Below are positions 27,218 through 35,907 of a DNA stretch of 64,000 bases, in pieces. Below the pieces are notes generated by a model that searched no databases, had not been told where the DNA came from, and saw only the letters and a program-made list of their open reading frames with translations. The first letter of the stretch is position 1; every line of letters starts with the position of its first letter. Position numbers and translations under genes: made by a program. This stretch comes from Pseudosulfitobacter sp. DSM 107133 (GTDB lineage: Bacteria; Pseudomonadota; Alphaproteobacteria; Rhodobacterales; Rhodobacteraceae). Where the stretch lies: contig NZ_CP085154.1 in the NCBI RefSeq assembly GCF_022788695.1, forward strand, positions 1,426,001 through 1,490,000, in the 5' to 3' direction.

Positions 27218-27922
27218 TTACCCTTGTGTGGCTTGCGAAACTGCGCGGCTGACGGTGGTGGCGATTTCGTCGATCGGCCCCATCGCGTCGATGCGTTGCA
27301 GGGCACCGCGTTTGTCGTAATAGGAAATCAGCGGTGCGGTTTGCTTGTGATAGGCCGCCAGCCGCTCGGCCACGGTTTCGGCGTTGTCATCCGCGCGCCG
27401 TTTCATGTTGGTGCCGCCGCAGACATCGCAGACACCTTCGACTTTGGGTTGCTTGAAGCTGTCGTGATAGCCTTCGCCACAGTTGCCACAGGTATAGCGT
27501 CCGGCGATGCGGTGCACCATCGCCTCGTCGTCCACCTCAAGGCTGATTGCGGCATCAATCTGCTGACCGTTTTCGGCCAGCAACGCGTCCAGCGCCTCGG
27601 CTTGCACCGTGGTGCGGGGGAACCCGTCCAGGATCACACCCTTGGAGGTGTCAGGGTCGGCCAGACGGTCGCGCAGGATGGCAATGACGATGTCGTCGCT
27701 GACCAGCCCGCCCGATTTCATCACCTTGTCCGCGGCCTTGCCTGCTTCGGACCCTTCAGCCACCGCTGCGCGCAGCAGGTCGCCAGTGCTGAGTTGCACC
27801 AACCCATAGCGCTGTTCCAGCATCCGCGCCTGCGTCCCTTTGCCGGCGCCCGGAGGCCCCAGCAGAATCAGCACGGGCGGGGCGATTTCGGCAACAGTGT
27901 TGGTGGTTTTACTCTCGGTCAT
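27218..27922 (-). CDS. adk: Adenylate kinase
   Basis: Cytoplasmic enzyme that interconverts ATP + AMP and 2 ADP. 234 residues, a long-form enzyme with a zinc-binding LID: CGNC at one end and CDVC at the other form the four-Cys site. P-loop GPPGAGKGT at residues 22-30, LSTGDLLRAAVAEGSE, and GVILDGFPRT are standard. The N-terminal extension of about 15 residues is unlike E. coli Adk. It starts five bases after the acs stop codon, so the two form an operon; Adk recycles the AMP that acetyl-CoA synthetase makes. The usual ribosomal-protein context of adk is absent, so a second copy may exist in the genome. Confidence 0.95.
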   Translation of the reverse strand: MTESKTTNTVAEIAPPVLILLGPPGAGKGTQARMLEQRYGLVQLSTGDLLRAAVAEGSEAGKAADKVMKSGGLVSDDIVIAILRDRLADPDTSKGVILDGFPRTTVQAEALDALLAENGQQIDAAISLEVDDEAMVHRIAGRYTCGNCGEGYHDSFKQPKVEGVCDVCGGTNMKRRADDNAETVAERLAAYHKQTAPLISYYDKRGALQRIDAMGPIDEIATTVSRAVSQATQG

Positions 27923-27927
27923 ATGTC

Positions 27928-29871
27928 TCAGCCTTTGTGCATGCGATTGGCAATCAGATCATCGACAACAGATGGGTCTGCCAATGTCGAGGTGTCCCCC
28001 AACGCGCCAAAATCATTTTCGGCGATCTTGCGCAGGATGCGGCGCATGATCTTGCCCGAGCGGGTCTTGGGCAGGCCGGGGGCCCACTGGATCAGGTCGG
28101 GCGATGCGATGGGGCCGATCTCGTTGCGCACCCATGTGCGCAGTTCCTTGCGCAGGTCCTCCGACGGCTCTTCACCGCTCATCAGGGTGACATAGCAATA
28201 GATGCCTTGCCCCTTGATGGCGTGGGGATAGCCGACAACGGCCGCTTCGGCGACCTTGTCATGAGCGACCAGCGCGCTTTCGACCTCGGCGGTGCCCATG
28301 CGGTGACCCGATACGTTGATCACGTCATCGACGCGCCCCGTGATCCAGTAATCGCCGTCTTCATCGCGGCGGCAGCCGTCGCCGGTAAAATAATAGCCTT
28401 TGTAGTCGCTGAAATAGGTCTGCTCGAACCGGTCATGATCGCCCCAGACGGTGCGCATCTGGCCGGGCCAGCTGTCCTTGATGCACAGGACGCCTTCAAC
28501 ACCATTGCCTACGATTTCTTTGCCGCTGGTCGGGTCCAGAACCACAGGTTCGATACCAAAGAACGGCTTTTGCGCGGCGCCGGGTTTGGTTTCATGGGCG
28601 CCGGGCAGGGGGGTCATCAGGTGGCCGCCGGTTTCGGTCTGCCACCATGTGTCCACGATGGGGCAACGCCCGCCGCCGACAACATAGTTGTACCATTCCC
28701 ACGCCTCGGGATTGATCGGCTCGCCCACGGTGCCCAGCAGTTTCAGGCTGCTCAGGTCGGCCTTTTTCACAAAATCGTCGCCCTGGCCCATCAGCGCACG
28801 GATCGCGGTGGGGGCGGTGTAGAATTGCGCCACCTTGTGCTTTTCGCAGATCTGCCAGAACCGGCTGGCGTCGGGATAGGTGGGGACACCTTCGAACATC
28901 AACGTGGTCGCGCCATTGGCCAGCGGGCCATAGACGATATAGCTGTGGCCGGTGACCCAGCCCACATCGGCGGTGCACCAGTAAATGTCGCCATCGTGAT
29001 AATCGAAGGTGATCTGGTGCGTCATCGCCGCATAGACCAGATAACCGCCGGTGGTGTGAACCACGCCCTTGGGCTGACCGGTCGAGCCGGAGGTGTACAG
29101 GATGAACAGCGGGTCTTCGGCGTTTACTTCCGTGGGCGGGCAGTCATCGGATGCTGTGGCCGCCAGTGCGTTATAGTCGTGGTCACGGTCCGACCACGGC
29201 ACATCGGCACCGGTGCGGCGGACAACCAGCGTCTTGACGCTGTCATCGCAATTGGCCAGCGCCTTGTCCGCATTGGTTTTCAACGGTGTGTTGCGTCCGC
29301 CACGGGGCGCTTCGTCGGCGGTGATCACGACCTTGGCGCCGCAGCCGTTCACACGGGCGGAAAGCGCATCTGGCGAGAAGCCGGCAAAGACGATCGAATG
29401 GATTGCACCGATCCGCGCACAGGCCAGCATCGCATAGGCGGCCTCGGGGATCATCGGCATATAGATCACCACGCGGTCGCCTTTTTCGACGCCCATGTCT
29501 TTCAGGATGTTGGCCATCTTGCAGGTGGCCGCGTGCAGTTGGCGATAGGTGATGTGCAGCGCATCGTCGTCGGGGCTGTCGGGTTCCCAGATAATCGCGG
29601 TCTGGTCACCGCGCGTCGCCAAGTGGCGGTCGATGCAATTCGCAGCCACGTTCAGCGTGCCGTCGTCGTACCATTTGATCGACACATTGCCATAGTCATA
29701 GGAGACGTCCTTGACCCGTGTATAGGGCTTGATCCAGTCGATGCGCTTGCCGTGCTCGCCCCAAAAGGCCGCCGGGTCTGCGATGGATGCGGCATACATC
29801 TTGTCATAATCGGCAGCGTTCACATGTGCATTCGCAACCATGTGAGCGTGCGGAGCGTGGGTTTTTGTCAT
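27928..29871 (-). CDS. acs: Acetyl-CoA synthetase
   Basis: AMP-forming acetate-CoA ligase, 647 residues, normal for the family. Marks: [20 protein letters not shown] (P-loop-like adenylation motif), [31 protein letters not shown], and the C-terminal [12 protein letters not shown] whose Lys (near 608) is the acetylation-controlled residue. GGGAGGA stands upstream of the ATG at 29871. It produces AMP, which the following adk gene handles. Start-codon choice drops 60 upstream residues that show no family match. Confidence 0.97.
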   Translation of the reverse strand: MTKTHAPHAHMVANAHVNAADYDKMYAASIADPAAFWGEHGKRIDWIKPYTRVKDVSYDYGNVSIKWYDDGTLNVAANCIDRHLATRGDQTAIIWEPDSPDDDALHITYRQLHAATCKMANILKDMGVEKGDRVVIYMPMIPEAAYAMLACARIGAIHSIVFAGFSPDALSARVNGCGAKVVITADEAPRGGRNTPLKTNADKALANCDDSVKTLVVRRTGADVPWSDRDHDYNALAATASDDCPPTEVNAEDPLFILYTSGSTGQPKGVVHTTGGYLVYAAMTHQITFDYHDGDIYWCTADVGWVTGHSYIVYGPLANGATTLMFEGVPTYPDASRFWQICEKHKVAQFYTAPTAIRALMGQGDDFVKKADLSSLKLLGTVGEPINPEAWEWYNYVVGGGRCPIVDTWWQTETGGHLMTPLPGAHETKPGAAQKPFFGIEPVVLDPTSGKEIVGNGVEGVLCIKDSWPGQMRTVWGDHDRFEQTYFSDYKGYYFTGDGCRRDEDGDYWITGRVDDVINVSGHRMGTAEVESALVAHDKVAEAAVVGYPHAIKGQGIYCYVTLMSGEEPSEDLRKELRTWVRNEIGPIASPDLIQWAPGLPKTRSGKIMRRILRKIAENDFGALGDTSTLADPSVVDDLIANRMHKG

Positions 29872-30506
29872 CGGTGGCGTCCTCCCTGACGGTCTTTGTC
29901 GGTTCAGGTCTGGTGACATGCGAGCCACGTTGGCCCATGTCGATCCATCCTCCCTGATATGATCGTGATAATACCGTGAAGTGAAAAGAAGGGAATAACT
30001 TGCGGGAATATAACGGTTTCGCTGTAAATGTTTTTCCGATAACGCGAACATATTGTAAATTTTGGTGCAGTGTGCGGCATTTTTCCCGTATTTTCGGGCG
30101 ATTGCATGTCAAACTTGTAAAGCACTCTGGAACACCGCCATGGCACGGGGCCCGCTGTGCGCCTGTACAATGCGACCGTTGCCCCTGTGCCCAATGGCCG
30201 CAGGTGTCGCAAAAGGGAAGAATCACGCAACATTCTTTCGTGGCCCCTGACGGTTGTGTTCGGCGCCGCGCCGGTCGTTGGCGCGCGTCGGCTTTCGGAC
30301 TTGATCACGTGCAGCTGGATTGCGCACTGACCTTGTCGCAACAGCCACGCCTTGCAAATCTTGCCAATCGGTTCCGCCAGTCAGGTACAGGTCAAAGCCC
30401 TTTGAAGTGGGCCCAGACCCTGGGGAACAAGGTCTTGGCACAAGGCGGATCGCAGGTTAGCCTGACCCCAAGCGCACCATCGCAGGTGCGCACAAGGGAG
30501 AGTATT
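29872..30506. other. Gene-free region between divergent acs and dctP
   Basis: No gene recognised in 635 bases. The part nearest acs (about 29950-30120) is clearly richer in A/T than its surroundings and carries several TGTAAA words (near 30025, 30055 and 30117), suggesting the acs promoter region. The part nearest dctP is GC-rich and contains open frames on both strands with no family resemblance; GGGAGAG precedes the dctP start. No riboswitch fold was recognised. Confidence 0.6.
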
Positions 30507-31526
30507 ATGAACAAATATACACTGGGCGCTGTTGCAGGCGCGCTGACCTGTACCTTTGCACTGCAAGCTGCGGCAACCGAATGGAACGTCAGCGTCTGGG
30601 GCAAACGCCGCGCTTTTACCGAACATGTCGAAAAGCTGGCCGAGCTGGTGTCGGAAAAGACCAACGGTGAATTCACCATGAACATCAGCTATGGCGGTCT
30701 GTCCAAGAACCGTGAAAATCTGGATGGCATCAGCATTGGTGCATTTGAAATGGCGCAGTTCTGCGCGGGCTATCACGCCGACAAGAACCGCGTGATTACC
30801 GTGCTTGAGCTGCCGTTCCTTGGCGTTGAAAACCTGAAACAAGAGGTGGCCGTATCCAACGCTGTCTATGCGCACCCCGCAGCGGTCGAAGAGATGGCTC
30901 AGTGGAATGCCAAGCTGCTGATGACCTCGCCCATGCCGCAATACAACCTTGTCGGCACGGGCGAGCCGCGTGACACGCTGGCCAAGTTCGCCGGCATGCG
31001 CGTGCGCGCCACAGGCGGCATTGGCAATGCGTTTGAACTGGTCGGCGCTGTGCCCACATCGGTAACCTCCGCCGAGGCCTATCAGGCGATGGAATCGGGT
31101 GTTGTCGACACCGTGGCCTTTGCCCAGCACGCGCACCTCAGCTTTGGCACCATCAATCAGGCCGACTGGTGGACCGCCAACCTGAACCCCGGCACGGTGA
31201 ACTGCCCTATCGTGGTCAATATCGACGCCTATGACTCGCTCAGCGATGCCGAGCGTGAAGCGCTGGACAGCTCGGTGCCCGAGGCGATTGACCACTATCT
31301 TGCCAACTACGGCGAGCTGCTGAAACGCTGGGATACGGTTCTGGAAGAAAAGGGCGTTGAAAAAGTGATGCTCAGCGACGACGCTATTGCCGAATTCCGC
31401 GAAAAGGCCGCCGGCCCGATCCGCGACGCATGGATTGCGGACATGGAAGGGCAGGGCCTGCCGGGGCAAGAGCTGTATGATCTGGTCGAAAAGACTTTGG
31501 CGGATGCCAAAGCCTCGGGCAGCTAA
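30507..31526 (+). CDS. dctP: TRAP transporter periplasmic binding protein DctP
   Basis: Solute-binding protein of a tripartite ATP-independent periplasmic transporter, which imports organic acids or related compounds with a sodium gradient. 339 residues. The signal peptide covers about residues 1-22 (cleavage near LQAAATEW). DctP features: GGLSKNRENLDGISIGAFEM, ELPFLGV, a conserved Arg in KFAGMRVRATGG, and VVDTVAFAQHAH. The Arg usually binds a substrate carboxylate. The substrate cannot be named. GGGAGAG precedes the ATG. A terminator-like hairpin separates it from dctQM. Confidence 0.92.
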   Translation: MNKYTLGAVAGALTCTFALQAAATEWNVSVWGKRRAFTEHVEKLAELVSEKTNGEFTMNISYGGLSKNRENLDGISIGAFEMAQFCAGYHADKNRVITVLELPFLGVENLKQEVAVSNAVYAHPAAVEEMAQWNAKLLMTSPMPQYNLVGTGEPRDTLAKFAGMRVRATGGIGNAFELVGAVPTSVTSAEAYQAMESGVVDTVAFAQHAHLSFGTINQADWWTANLNPGTVNCPIVVNIDAYDSLSDAEREALDSSVPEAIDHYLANYGELLKRWDTVLEEKGVEKVMLSDDAIAEFREKAAGPIRDAWIADMEGQGLPGQELYDLVEKTLADAKASGS

Positions 31527-31572
31527 GGTGTTGCAGGGTCGCTGTGTCAGGCGGCCCTGACCCGAAACCGTC

Positions 31573-31604
31573 AAGCCACCGCAGCCCGTCTTGCGGTGGC
31601 TTTT
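31573..31604 (+). terminator. Attenuator-type hairpin between dctP and dctQ
   Basis: Perfect stem AAGCCACCGCA / TGCGGTGGCTT with an eight-base loop, followed by TT. Such a hairpin between binding-protein and permease genes usually lets much of the transcript stop after dctP, giving more binding protein than permease. Confidence 0.8.
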
Positions 31605-31678
31605 CGCACTTTGGTTCACACCGCGTCAGAAACGGGACTTAACGCCGGTCACACGACATCAAGACAAAGGGGACAGAC

Positions 31679-32305
31679 ATGGCAGGAACGTCATCGGTTC
31701 TGGAAGACAGCAGTTTGCTTAGCAGGCTGGACAGGGCCCTGGTGCCCGTCGAATGGTTTTTTGCACTTATCAGCGGGATTGCCGTGTTTTCGCTGATGTT
31801 TCTGGCGGTGTGGTCGGTGCTGGGGCGCAAGTTCTTTGGCAGTCCGCTTATGGGGTACGTCGACTATATCGAAGCCGCGATGCCGCTGATTGCCATCATG
31901 GGCGTGTCCTATGTGCAGCGCAGCGGCGGGCATATTCGCATGGACATGTTGATTGGCGCACTTTCGGGCCGCGCGAAATGGCTGTTCGAGCTGGTGTCGG
32001 TTCTGTTGATCCTGGTGCTGATTGTCGCGCTGATCTGGGGCAGCTGGGCGCATTTCGACCGCTCGTTCGATTGCGCCCGCCCGCTGTGCAGCCGTGACAG
32101 TTCCATCGACATCGGTATGCCGATCTGGCCCAGCAAGCTGATCGTGCCGATGGCATTTTCGGTGCTGGCGGTGCGGTTGGTGCTGCAGGCCTGGGGCTAC
32201 GGGCGTGCGCTGGTGCTGGGGCTGGAAAATCCGGTGGCGGTGCCGCTGATCCTGACCGTGGCCGAACAGGCCCAGCTTGAAGCCGACGCCTTGGGGGACG
32301 ACTGA
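31679..32305 (+). CDS. dctQ: TRAP transporter small permease DctQ
   Basis: Small membrane subunit of the TRAP transporter, 208 residues, with four hydrophobic segments (about 30-50, 65-85, 105-125, 155-175). The conserved MGVSYVQRSGGHIRMDML block, typical of DctQ, follows the second helix. An insert with DCARPLCSRDSSIDIGMPIWP precedes the last helix, as in a group of roseobacter TRAP systems. Its stop overlaps the dctM start by one base (TGATG), coupling translation. AAAGGGGA lies upstream. Confidence 0.9.
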   Translation: MAGTSSVLEDSSLLSRLDRALVPVEWFFALISGIAVFSLMFLAVWSVLGRKFFGSPLMGYVDYIEAAMPLIAIMGVSYVQRSGGHIRMDMLIGALSGRAKWLFELVSVLLILVLIVALIWGSWAHFDRSFDCARPLCSRDSSIDIGMPIWPSKLIVPMAFSVLAVRLVLQAWGYGRALVLGLENPVAVPLILTVAEQAQLEADALGDD

Positions 32306-33705
32306 TGGATCCGATTACAATTGGTCTGTGGACCACCGCAGGCATGCTGGTGATGGTTGTTCTGGGCATGCGCGTGGCCTTTGCCGCCGGTCTTGCAGGC
32401 TTTGCGGGGTTGTTCTGGTTGCGCTGGAACGGATTTGACTATGCCCCCGAACGCATCGGCAAGGCACTGGAAATCAGCGTCAAGATCGCAGGGCAGGTGC
32501 CTCATTCCAAGGTCTCGTCACAGGCGCTCAGCCTGATCCCGACTTTTATCCTGATCGGCTATCTCGCCTATTATGCCAAGCTGACAACGGCCCTGTTCGA
32601 GGCCGCCAAACGCTGGATTGCCTGGGTGCCGGGGGGCTTGGCGGTGTCGACCGTCTTTGCCACCGCCGGCTTTGCCGCCGTGTCGGGTGCGTCGGTGGCC
32701 ACGGCGGCGGTCTTTGCCCGCATCGCCATCCCCGAGATGCTGAAGATCGGCTATAACAAACAATTTGCGGCGGGTGTGGTGGCTGCGGGGGGCACGCTGG
32801 CTTCGCTGATCCCGCCCTCGGCCATTCTGGTGATCTATGCGATCATCGTCGAACAGGACGTGGGCAAGCTGTTGCTGGCGGGCTTTATTCCCGGCGCCTT
32901 CTCGGCGGTGGTCTATGCCATCCTGATTATCGGCATCGCTATGGTGTTCAAGAACGTCGGCCCGCCGGTGACGGGATTTACATGGCGCGAACGTTTTGCA
33001 TCCCTGCCGCCCGCGCTGCCCATCGTTGCGGTGGTCGTGATTATCATCTTCTTTGTCTACAACCCCTTTGGCGACGCCTGGGGCACCCCGACCGAAGGCG
33101 GGGCCGTGGGGGCGTTCATCGTGTTCCTGATGGCGCTGTATCGCGGGATGCGCCTGCACCAGCTGAAAGAGGCGCTGATCGAAACGGCCAAGCTGACGGT
33201 GATGATCTTCAGCATCATCTGGGGCGTGCTGATCTATGTGCGGTTTCTGGGCTTTGCCGATCTGCCGGGTGCGTTTTCGGACTGGATCACCTCGCTGGAC
33301 ATGGCGCCGATGCTGATCCTGATCTGCATCCTGCTGGCCTATGCGGTGCTGGGCATGTTCATGGACGCCATCGGGATGCTGCTGCTGACGCTGCCTGTGG
33401 TCTATCCCGCCGTGATGGCGTTGAACGGGGGCGAGTTTGTTTCAGCCGCCGACAGTGCCTTTGGCATGTCGGGAACCATGTGCGCGATCTGGTTCGGGAT
33501 TCTGGTGGTGAAAATGGCCGAATTCTGCCTGATTACCCCGCCCATCGGTCTGAACTGCTTTGTCGTGGCGGGCGTGCGTGACGATCTGACCGTGCAGGAT
33601 GTGTTCAAGGGCGTGACGCCTTTCTTCCTTGCTGATGCGGTGACCATCGGCCTGTTGGTGGCGTTCCCAAGTATCGTGTTGTGGCTGCCGTCGCTGGCAG
33701 GCTAG
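32305..33705 (+). CDS. dctM: TRAP transporter large permease DctM
   Basis: Large membrane subunit that forms the sodium-coupled transport path, 466 residues with about 12 hydrophobic segments. Family marks include GASVATAAVFARIAIPEMLKIGYNK in outline, GTLASLIPPSAILVIYAI, and ITPPIGLNCFVVAGV near the C-terminus. It completes a dctPQM operon. The hairpin at 33720-33748 follows the stop codon. Confidence 0.94.
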   Translation: MDPITIGLWTTAGMLVMVVLGMRVAFAAGLAGFAGLFWLRWNGFDYAPERIGKALEISVKIAGQVPHSKVSSQALSLIPTFILIGYLAYYAKLTTALFEAAKRWIAWVPGGLAVSTVFATAGFAAVSGASVATAAVFARIAIPEMLKIGYNKQFAAGVVAAGGTLASLIPPSAILVIYAIIVEQDVGKLLLAGFIPGAFSAVVYAILIIGIAMVFKNVGPPVTGFTWRERFASLPPALPIVAVVVIIIFFVYNPFGDAWGTPTEGGAVGAFIVFLMALYRGMRLHQLKEALIETAKLTVMIFSIIWGVLIYVRFLGFADLPGAFSDWITSLDMAPMLILICILLAYAVLGMFMDAIGMLLLTLPVVYPAVMALNGGEFVSAADSAFGMSGTMCAIWFGILVVKMAEFCLITPPIGLNCFVVAGVRDDLTVQDVFKGVTPFFLADAVTIGLLVAFPSIVLWLPSLAG

Positions 33706-33719
33706 GCCGTTGAAAACCG

Positions 33720-33748
33720 CCCATGGCCCGTGTTGCGCGGGCCATGGG
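33720..33748. terminator. Convergent terminator between dctM and nsrR
   Basis: Perfect 11-pair stem CCCATGGCCCG / CGGGCCATGGG with a seven-base loop between two convergent genes. On the minus strand it is followed by GGTTTTC, a short T-run, so it suits the nsrR transcript best; it may also stop dctM. Confidence 0.7.
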
Positions 33749-33749
33749 A

Positions 33750-34166
33750 TCAAACCGGCTGTGCCGCCCCCAGCGCAATATCTGCCAGCGTTGACCGGTT
33801 CAGCTCAGCGATAAAGGCCGCCTCGGCCCCGTGCAGGCGCCCTCTCAGGCGACAATTTGCGCCCAGCGTGCAGTCTCCTCCGCTTGCTTGAAAACACACG
33901 ACAAGCGCTTGATCGTCTTCCAGCAGCCGCACCACATCGCCCAGCCGGACGGTGTCAGGCGCTTTCGCCAGCCGCGCCCCGCCGCCGCCCCCGCGCCGCG
34001 TTTCGACCAGCCCCGCCTTGGCCAGCTTTTGCATGATCTTGGCCAGATGGTTGCGCGACAGCTGCAAGTCTTCGGCCAGTTCAGCCGTGGAAAAGGCCCG
34101 CTGCGGCGCGCTGCTCATGCGCATCAGCATCCGCAATCCGTAGTCGGTAAAGGAGGTCAATCGCAT
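33750..34166 (-). CDS. nsrR: Rrf2-family nitric-oxide-sensing repressor NsrR
   Basis: A 138-residue Rrf2 transcription factor with an iron-sulfur cluster that is destroyed by nitric oxide. N-terminal MRLTSFTDYGLRMLMRM and the recognition helix LSRNHLAKIMQKLAKAGLV are typical of NsrR. Cysteines at 91, 99 and 105 (VVCFQASGGDC then NC) fit the three-Cys ligand set; E. coli NsrR has C91, C96 and C102, so the first gap is three residues longer here. The ATG at 34166 is preceded by a normal-spaced purine stretch. It lies 35 bases after the truncated hemoglobin gene, so regulator and NO-detoxifying protein are in one operon, suggesting autoregulation. Confidence 0.88.
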   Translation of the reverse strand: MRLTSFTDYGLRMLMRMSSAPQRAFSTAELAEDLQLSRNHLAKIMQKLAKAGLVETRRGGGGGARLAKAPDTVRLGDVVRLLEDDQALVVCFQASGGDCTLGANCRLRGRLHGAEAAFIAELNRSTLADIALGAAQPV

Positions 34167-34201
34167 CGCTTTATGTCCTTGATGGTGCCAGGGTCCGGAT
34201 C

Positions 34202-34645
34202 CTATCCGCGCAGATTGGGTACTCCTGGTGCTTTGGCACTTTCCACGGCCATCACAAGCGATCTGGCGATCCGTTCGGCGCACCCGATCACATGTTCAGC
34301 ACCTGCGGGGGCGCAGACATCATTGGCGGTCTGCCGGAACAGGGTCAGCCAGCGGTCGAAATGCGCCTGATTTATGGGCAAGCCCACATGCTTTGGCACC
34401 GGTGCACCGTGATAGCGACCCGTCATCAGCGCAACCGAAGACCAAAAATCCACCATCCGCTCCAGATGCGGCCCCCAGTCGGTGATTTGCGCTGCAAAGA
34501 TCGGACCCAGCATGCTGTCCTGGCGGATCTTGTCATAGAAACTGTGCACCAATCTGCGCAAAACATCGTCACTTAGCCCCGTGCGCTCTGCAATCTGGGC
34601 TGTCACCACGGGGCGCATGGACGGGTTTGGCAAGGGCTGGTTCAT
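34202..34645 (-). CDS. Group III truncated hemoglobin
   Basis: A 147-residue truncated hemoglobin of group III. The helix segments SFYDKIRQDSMLGPIFAAQI, WGPHLERMVDFWSSVALMTGRYHG and HFDRWLTLFRQTAND are diagnostic; the proximal His is in NQAHFDRW. Group III globins (such as Campylobacter Ctb) bind oxygen and NO and help to manage nitrosative stress. Its location upstream of nsrR supports a role in NO handling. The start codon at 34645 has AAAGGT about ten bases upstream. Confidence 0.9.
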   Translation of the reverse strand: MNQPLPNPSMRPVVTAQIAERTGLSDDVLRRLVHSFYDKIRQDSMLGPIFAAQITDWGPHLERMVDFWSSVALMTGRYHGAPVPKHVGLPINQAHFDRWLTLFRQTANDVCAPAGAEHVIGCAERIARSLVMAVESAKAPGVPNLRG

Positions 34646-34690
34646 CGGACTGTGACCTTTGGTGCTGTGTGCGCATTGGTTTGGAGGAAT

Positions 34691-34715
34691 GAATGGGTAT
34701 TGTAAATGCCCATTC
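34691..34715. promoter_or_regulatory. Palindrome upstream of truncated hemoglobin-nsrR, candidate NsrR site
   Basis: Arms GAATGGG (34691-34697) and CCCATTC (34709-34715), extended inward by ATT and AAT, centred on GTA. The overall shape, an AT-rich dyad with ATT-gap-AAT, is similar to NsrR sites but does not match the enterobacterial consensus base by base. It lies about 50 bases before the hemoglobin start codon. Confidence 0.5.
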
Positions 34716-34752
34716 AGACAGAGCTTCGTTTCCGCCGGTTCAAGAAGCCCGC

Positions 34753-34797
34753 TTGACGGAAAGACTTAATGGAGATAGTAAATATCCTTAAGGATAT
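34753..34797 (+). promoter_or_regulatory. Promoter with overlapping 16-base operator for the AhpD-like gene
   Basis: TTGACG (34753-34758), a 17-base spacer, then TAGTAA (34776-34781): a good sigma-70-type promoter. Directly after the -10 box lies a perfect palindrome ATATCCTTAAGGATAT (34782-34797), with another CCTTAA at 34805-34810. A protein on this dyad would block transcription starts, so repression is likely. The Rrf2 gene 35410-35898 is the obvious candidate regulator. Confidence 0.6.
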
Positions 34798-34826
34798 ATT
34801 TAGTCCTTAATAAGTGGAGTAGCAAA

Positions 34827-35306
34827 ATGACCCAACGTCTGAACTATGCCGAACAGTCCCCCCAGCATTTGAAAAGATACATGGAGTTTGCCAGAGGCCT
34901 TGCGCAATCCTCGATTGATGAGACCCTGCGGGCATTGATTGAAATCCGTGCCTCGCAGATCAACGGCTGCACCTATTGTGTCGACATGCATGTCAAACAG
35001 GCCAGACTGCATGGCGAACGCGAATTGCGCCTGTATCATGTGGCTGTCTGGCATGAATCCAACCTGTTCAGCGCGCGCGAACGTGCGGCGTTGACGTGGA
35101 CGGAAAGCCTGACCCGTCTGACCGATGAGGGGGTGACGGACGCCGTTTACGAACAGGTGCGTGCCGAATTTTCCGAACAAGAGATTTCGGACCTGACCTT
35201 TTGCATCATGGCGATCAATGGCTGGAACCGTGTCAGCCGTGCCTTTGGGACCGTTCCGGGGTCGACCGATGCGGCCTTTGGGCTGGACAAGGCGGGGCTG
35301 AACTAA
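34827..35306 (+). CDS. AhpD-like carboxymuconolactone decarboxylase family protein
   Basis: A 159-residue AhpD-like protein. The catalytic CXXC is in NGCTYCVDMHVKQARLHG, with Glu and His arranged as in the alkylhydroperoxidase D active site; LTRLTDEGVTDAVYEQVRAEFSEQEISDL and a C-terminal NGWNRVS segment are also typical. Such proteins reduce peroxides through a thiol cycle. It sits behind a strong promoter-operator and just before an Rrf2-type regulator, which suggests induction by redox stress. Confidence 0.88.
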   Translation: MTQRLNYAEQSPQHLKRYMEFARGLAQSSIDETLRALIEIRASQINGCTYCVDMHVKQARLHGERELRLYHVAVWHESNLFSARERAALTWTESLTRLTDEGVTDAVYEQVRAEFSEQEISDLTFCIMAINGWNRVSRAFGTVPGSTDAAFGLDKAGLN

Positions 35307-35409
35307 AGCGATATGATACCCGCCGGGGTGGCTGGCAAAGCCGCCCCAATACGGATAACGTCAGTCCCTGATCGCGGTGTCTTTGACGGGCATCGCGCAG
35401 GAGCGCGCG

Positions 35410-35898
35410 ATGATACTTAGAAATCAGGTCGAATGGGCACTGCATTGTTGCAGCGTGCTGGCAGGCTTGCCCAAGGGGCGGTATCTGTCGACCAAGACGC
35501 TGGCCGAGTTTCATGGCATCCCCAAGGAATACCTGTCCAAAGCGCTTCAGGCCGTGTCGCAGGCGGGGCTGGTCGAGGCCACATTGGGCCCCAGCGGCGG
35601 CTACCGGCTGTCAAAACCCGCCTCTGACATCACGTTTCTGGACATTGTCGAGGCCGTCGAGGGCAAGGCGCGCACCTTTAACTGCACCAACATCCGCGAC
35701 AACATTCCCTGTCGTCCTGCGGGGTTTTGTGACGAGAAACCTTGCGCCATCGCCAGAGTCATGTGGCAGGCTGACGCGGCTTGGCGTGCATCCCTGCGTG
35801 CGGTCAGTCTGGCCGATCTTAAAGACATGCTAAAGACGGATATTCCCGCCGATCAGGCCAAACGCAGCGCCGACTGGCTGTTGGATCGCCTTGGCTGA
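35410..35898 (+). CDS. Rrf2-family transcriptional regulator
   Basis: A 162-residue Rrf2 regulator, different from NsrR. The helix-turn-helix contains STKTLAEFHGIPKEYLSKALQAVSQAGLVEA in outline, followed by the wing GPSGGYRLSKPASDI. Cysteines cluster in FNCTN, NIPCRP, GFCDEKPCAIA, enough to bind an iron-sulfur cluster or act as thiol sensors. The ATG at 35410 is chosen because AGGAG lies just upstream; the frame is open for 11 more codons. It probably controls the AhpD-like gene in front. The effector is unknown. Confidence 0.85.
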   Translation: MILRNQVEWALHCCSVLAGLPKGRYLSTKTLAEFHGIPKEYLSKALQAVSQAGLVEATLGPSGGYRLSKPASDITFLDIVEAVEGKARTFNCTNIRDNIPCRPAGFCDEKPCAIARVMWQADAAWRASLRAVSLADLKDMLKTDIPADQAKRSADWLLDRLG

Positions 35899-35907
35899 CA
35901 GCCCCGC

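Noticed and set aside
30000..30506. The long N-terminal extension of the dctP frame
   Set aside because: The signal peptide and GGGAGAG before the ATG at 30507 fix the start; the extension has no family match.
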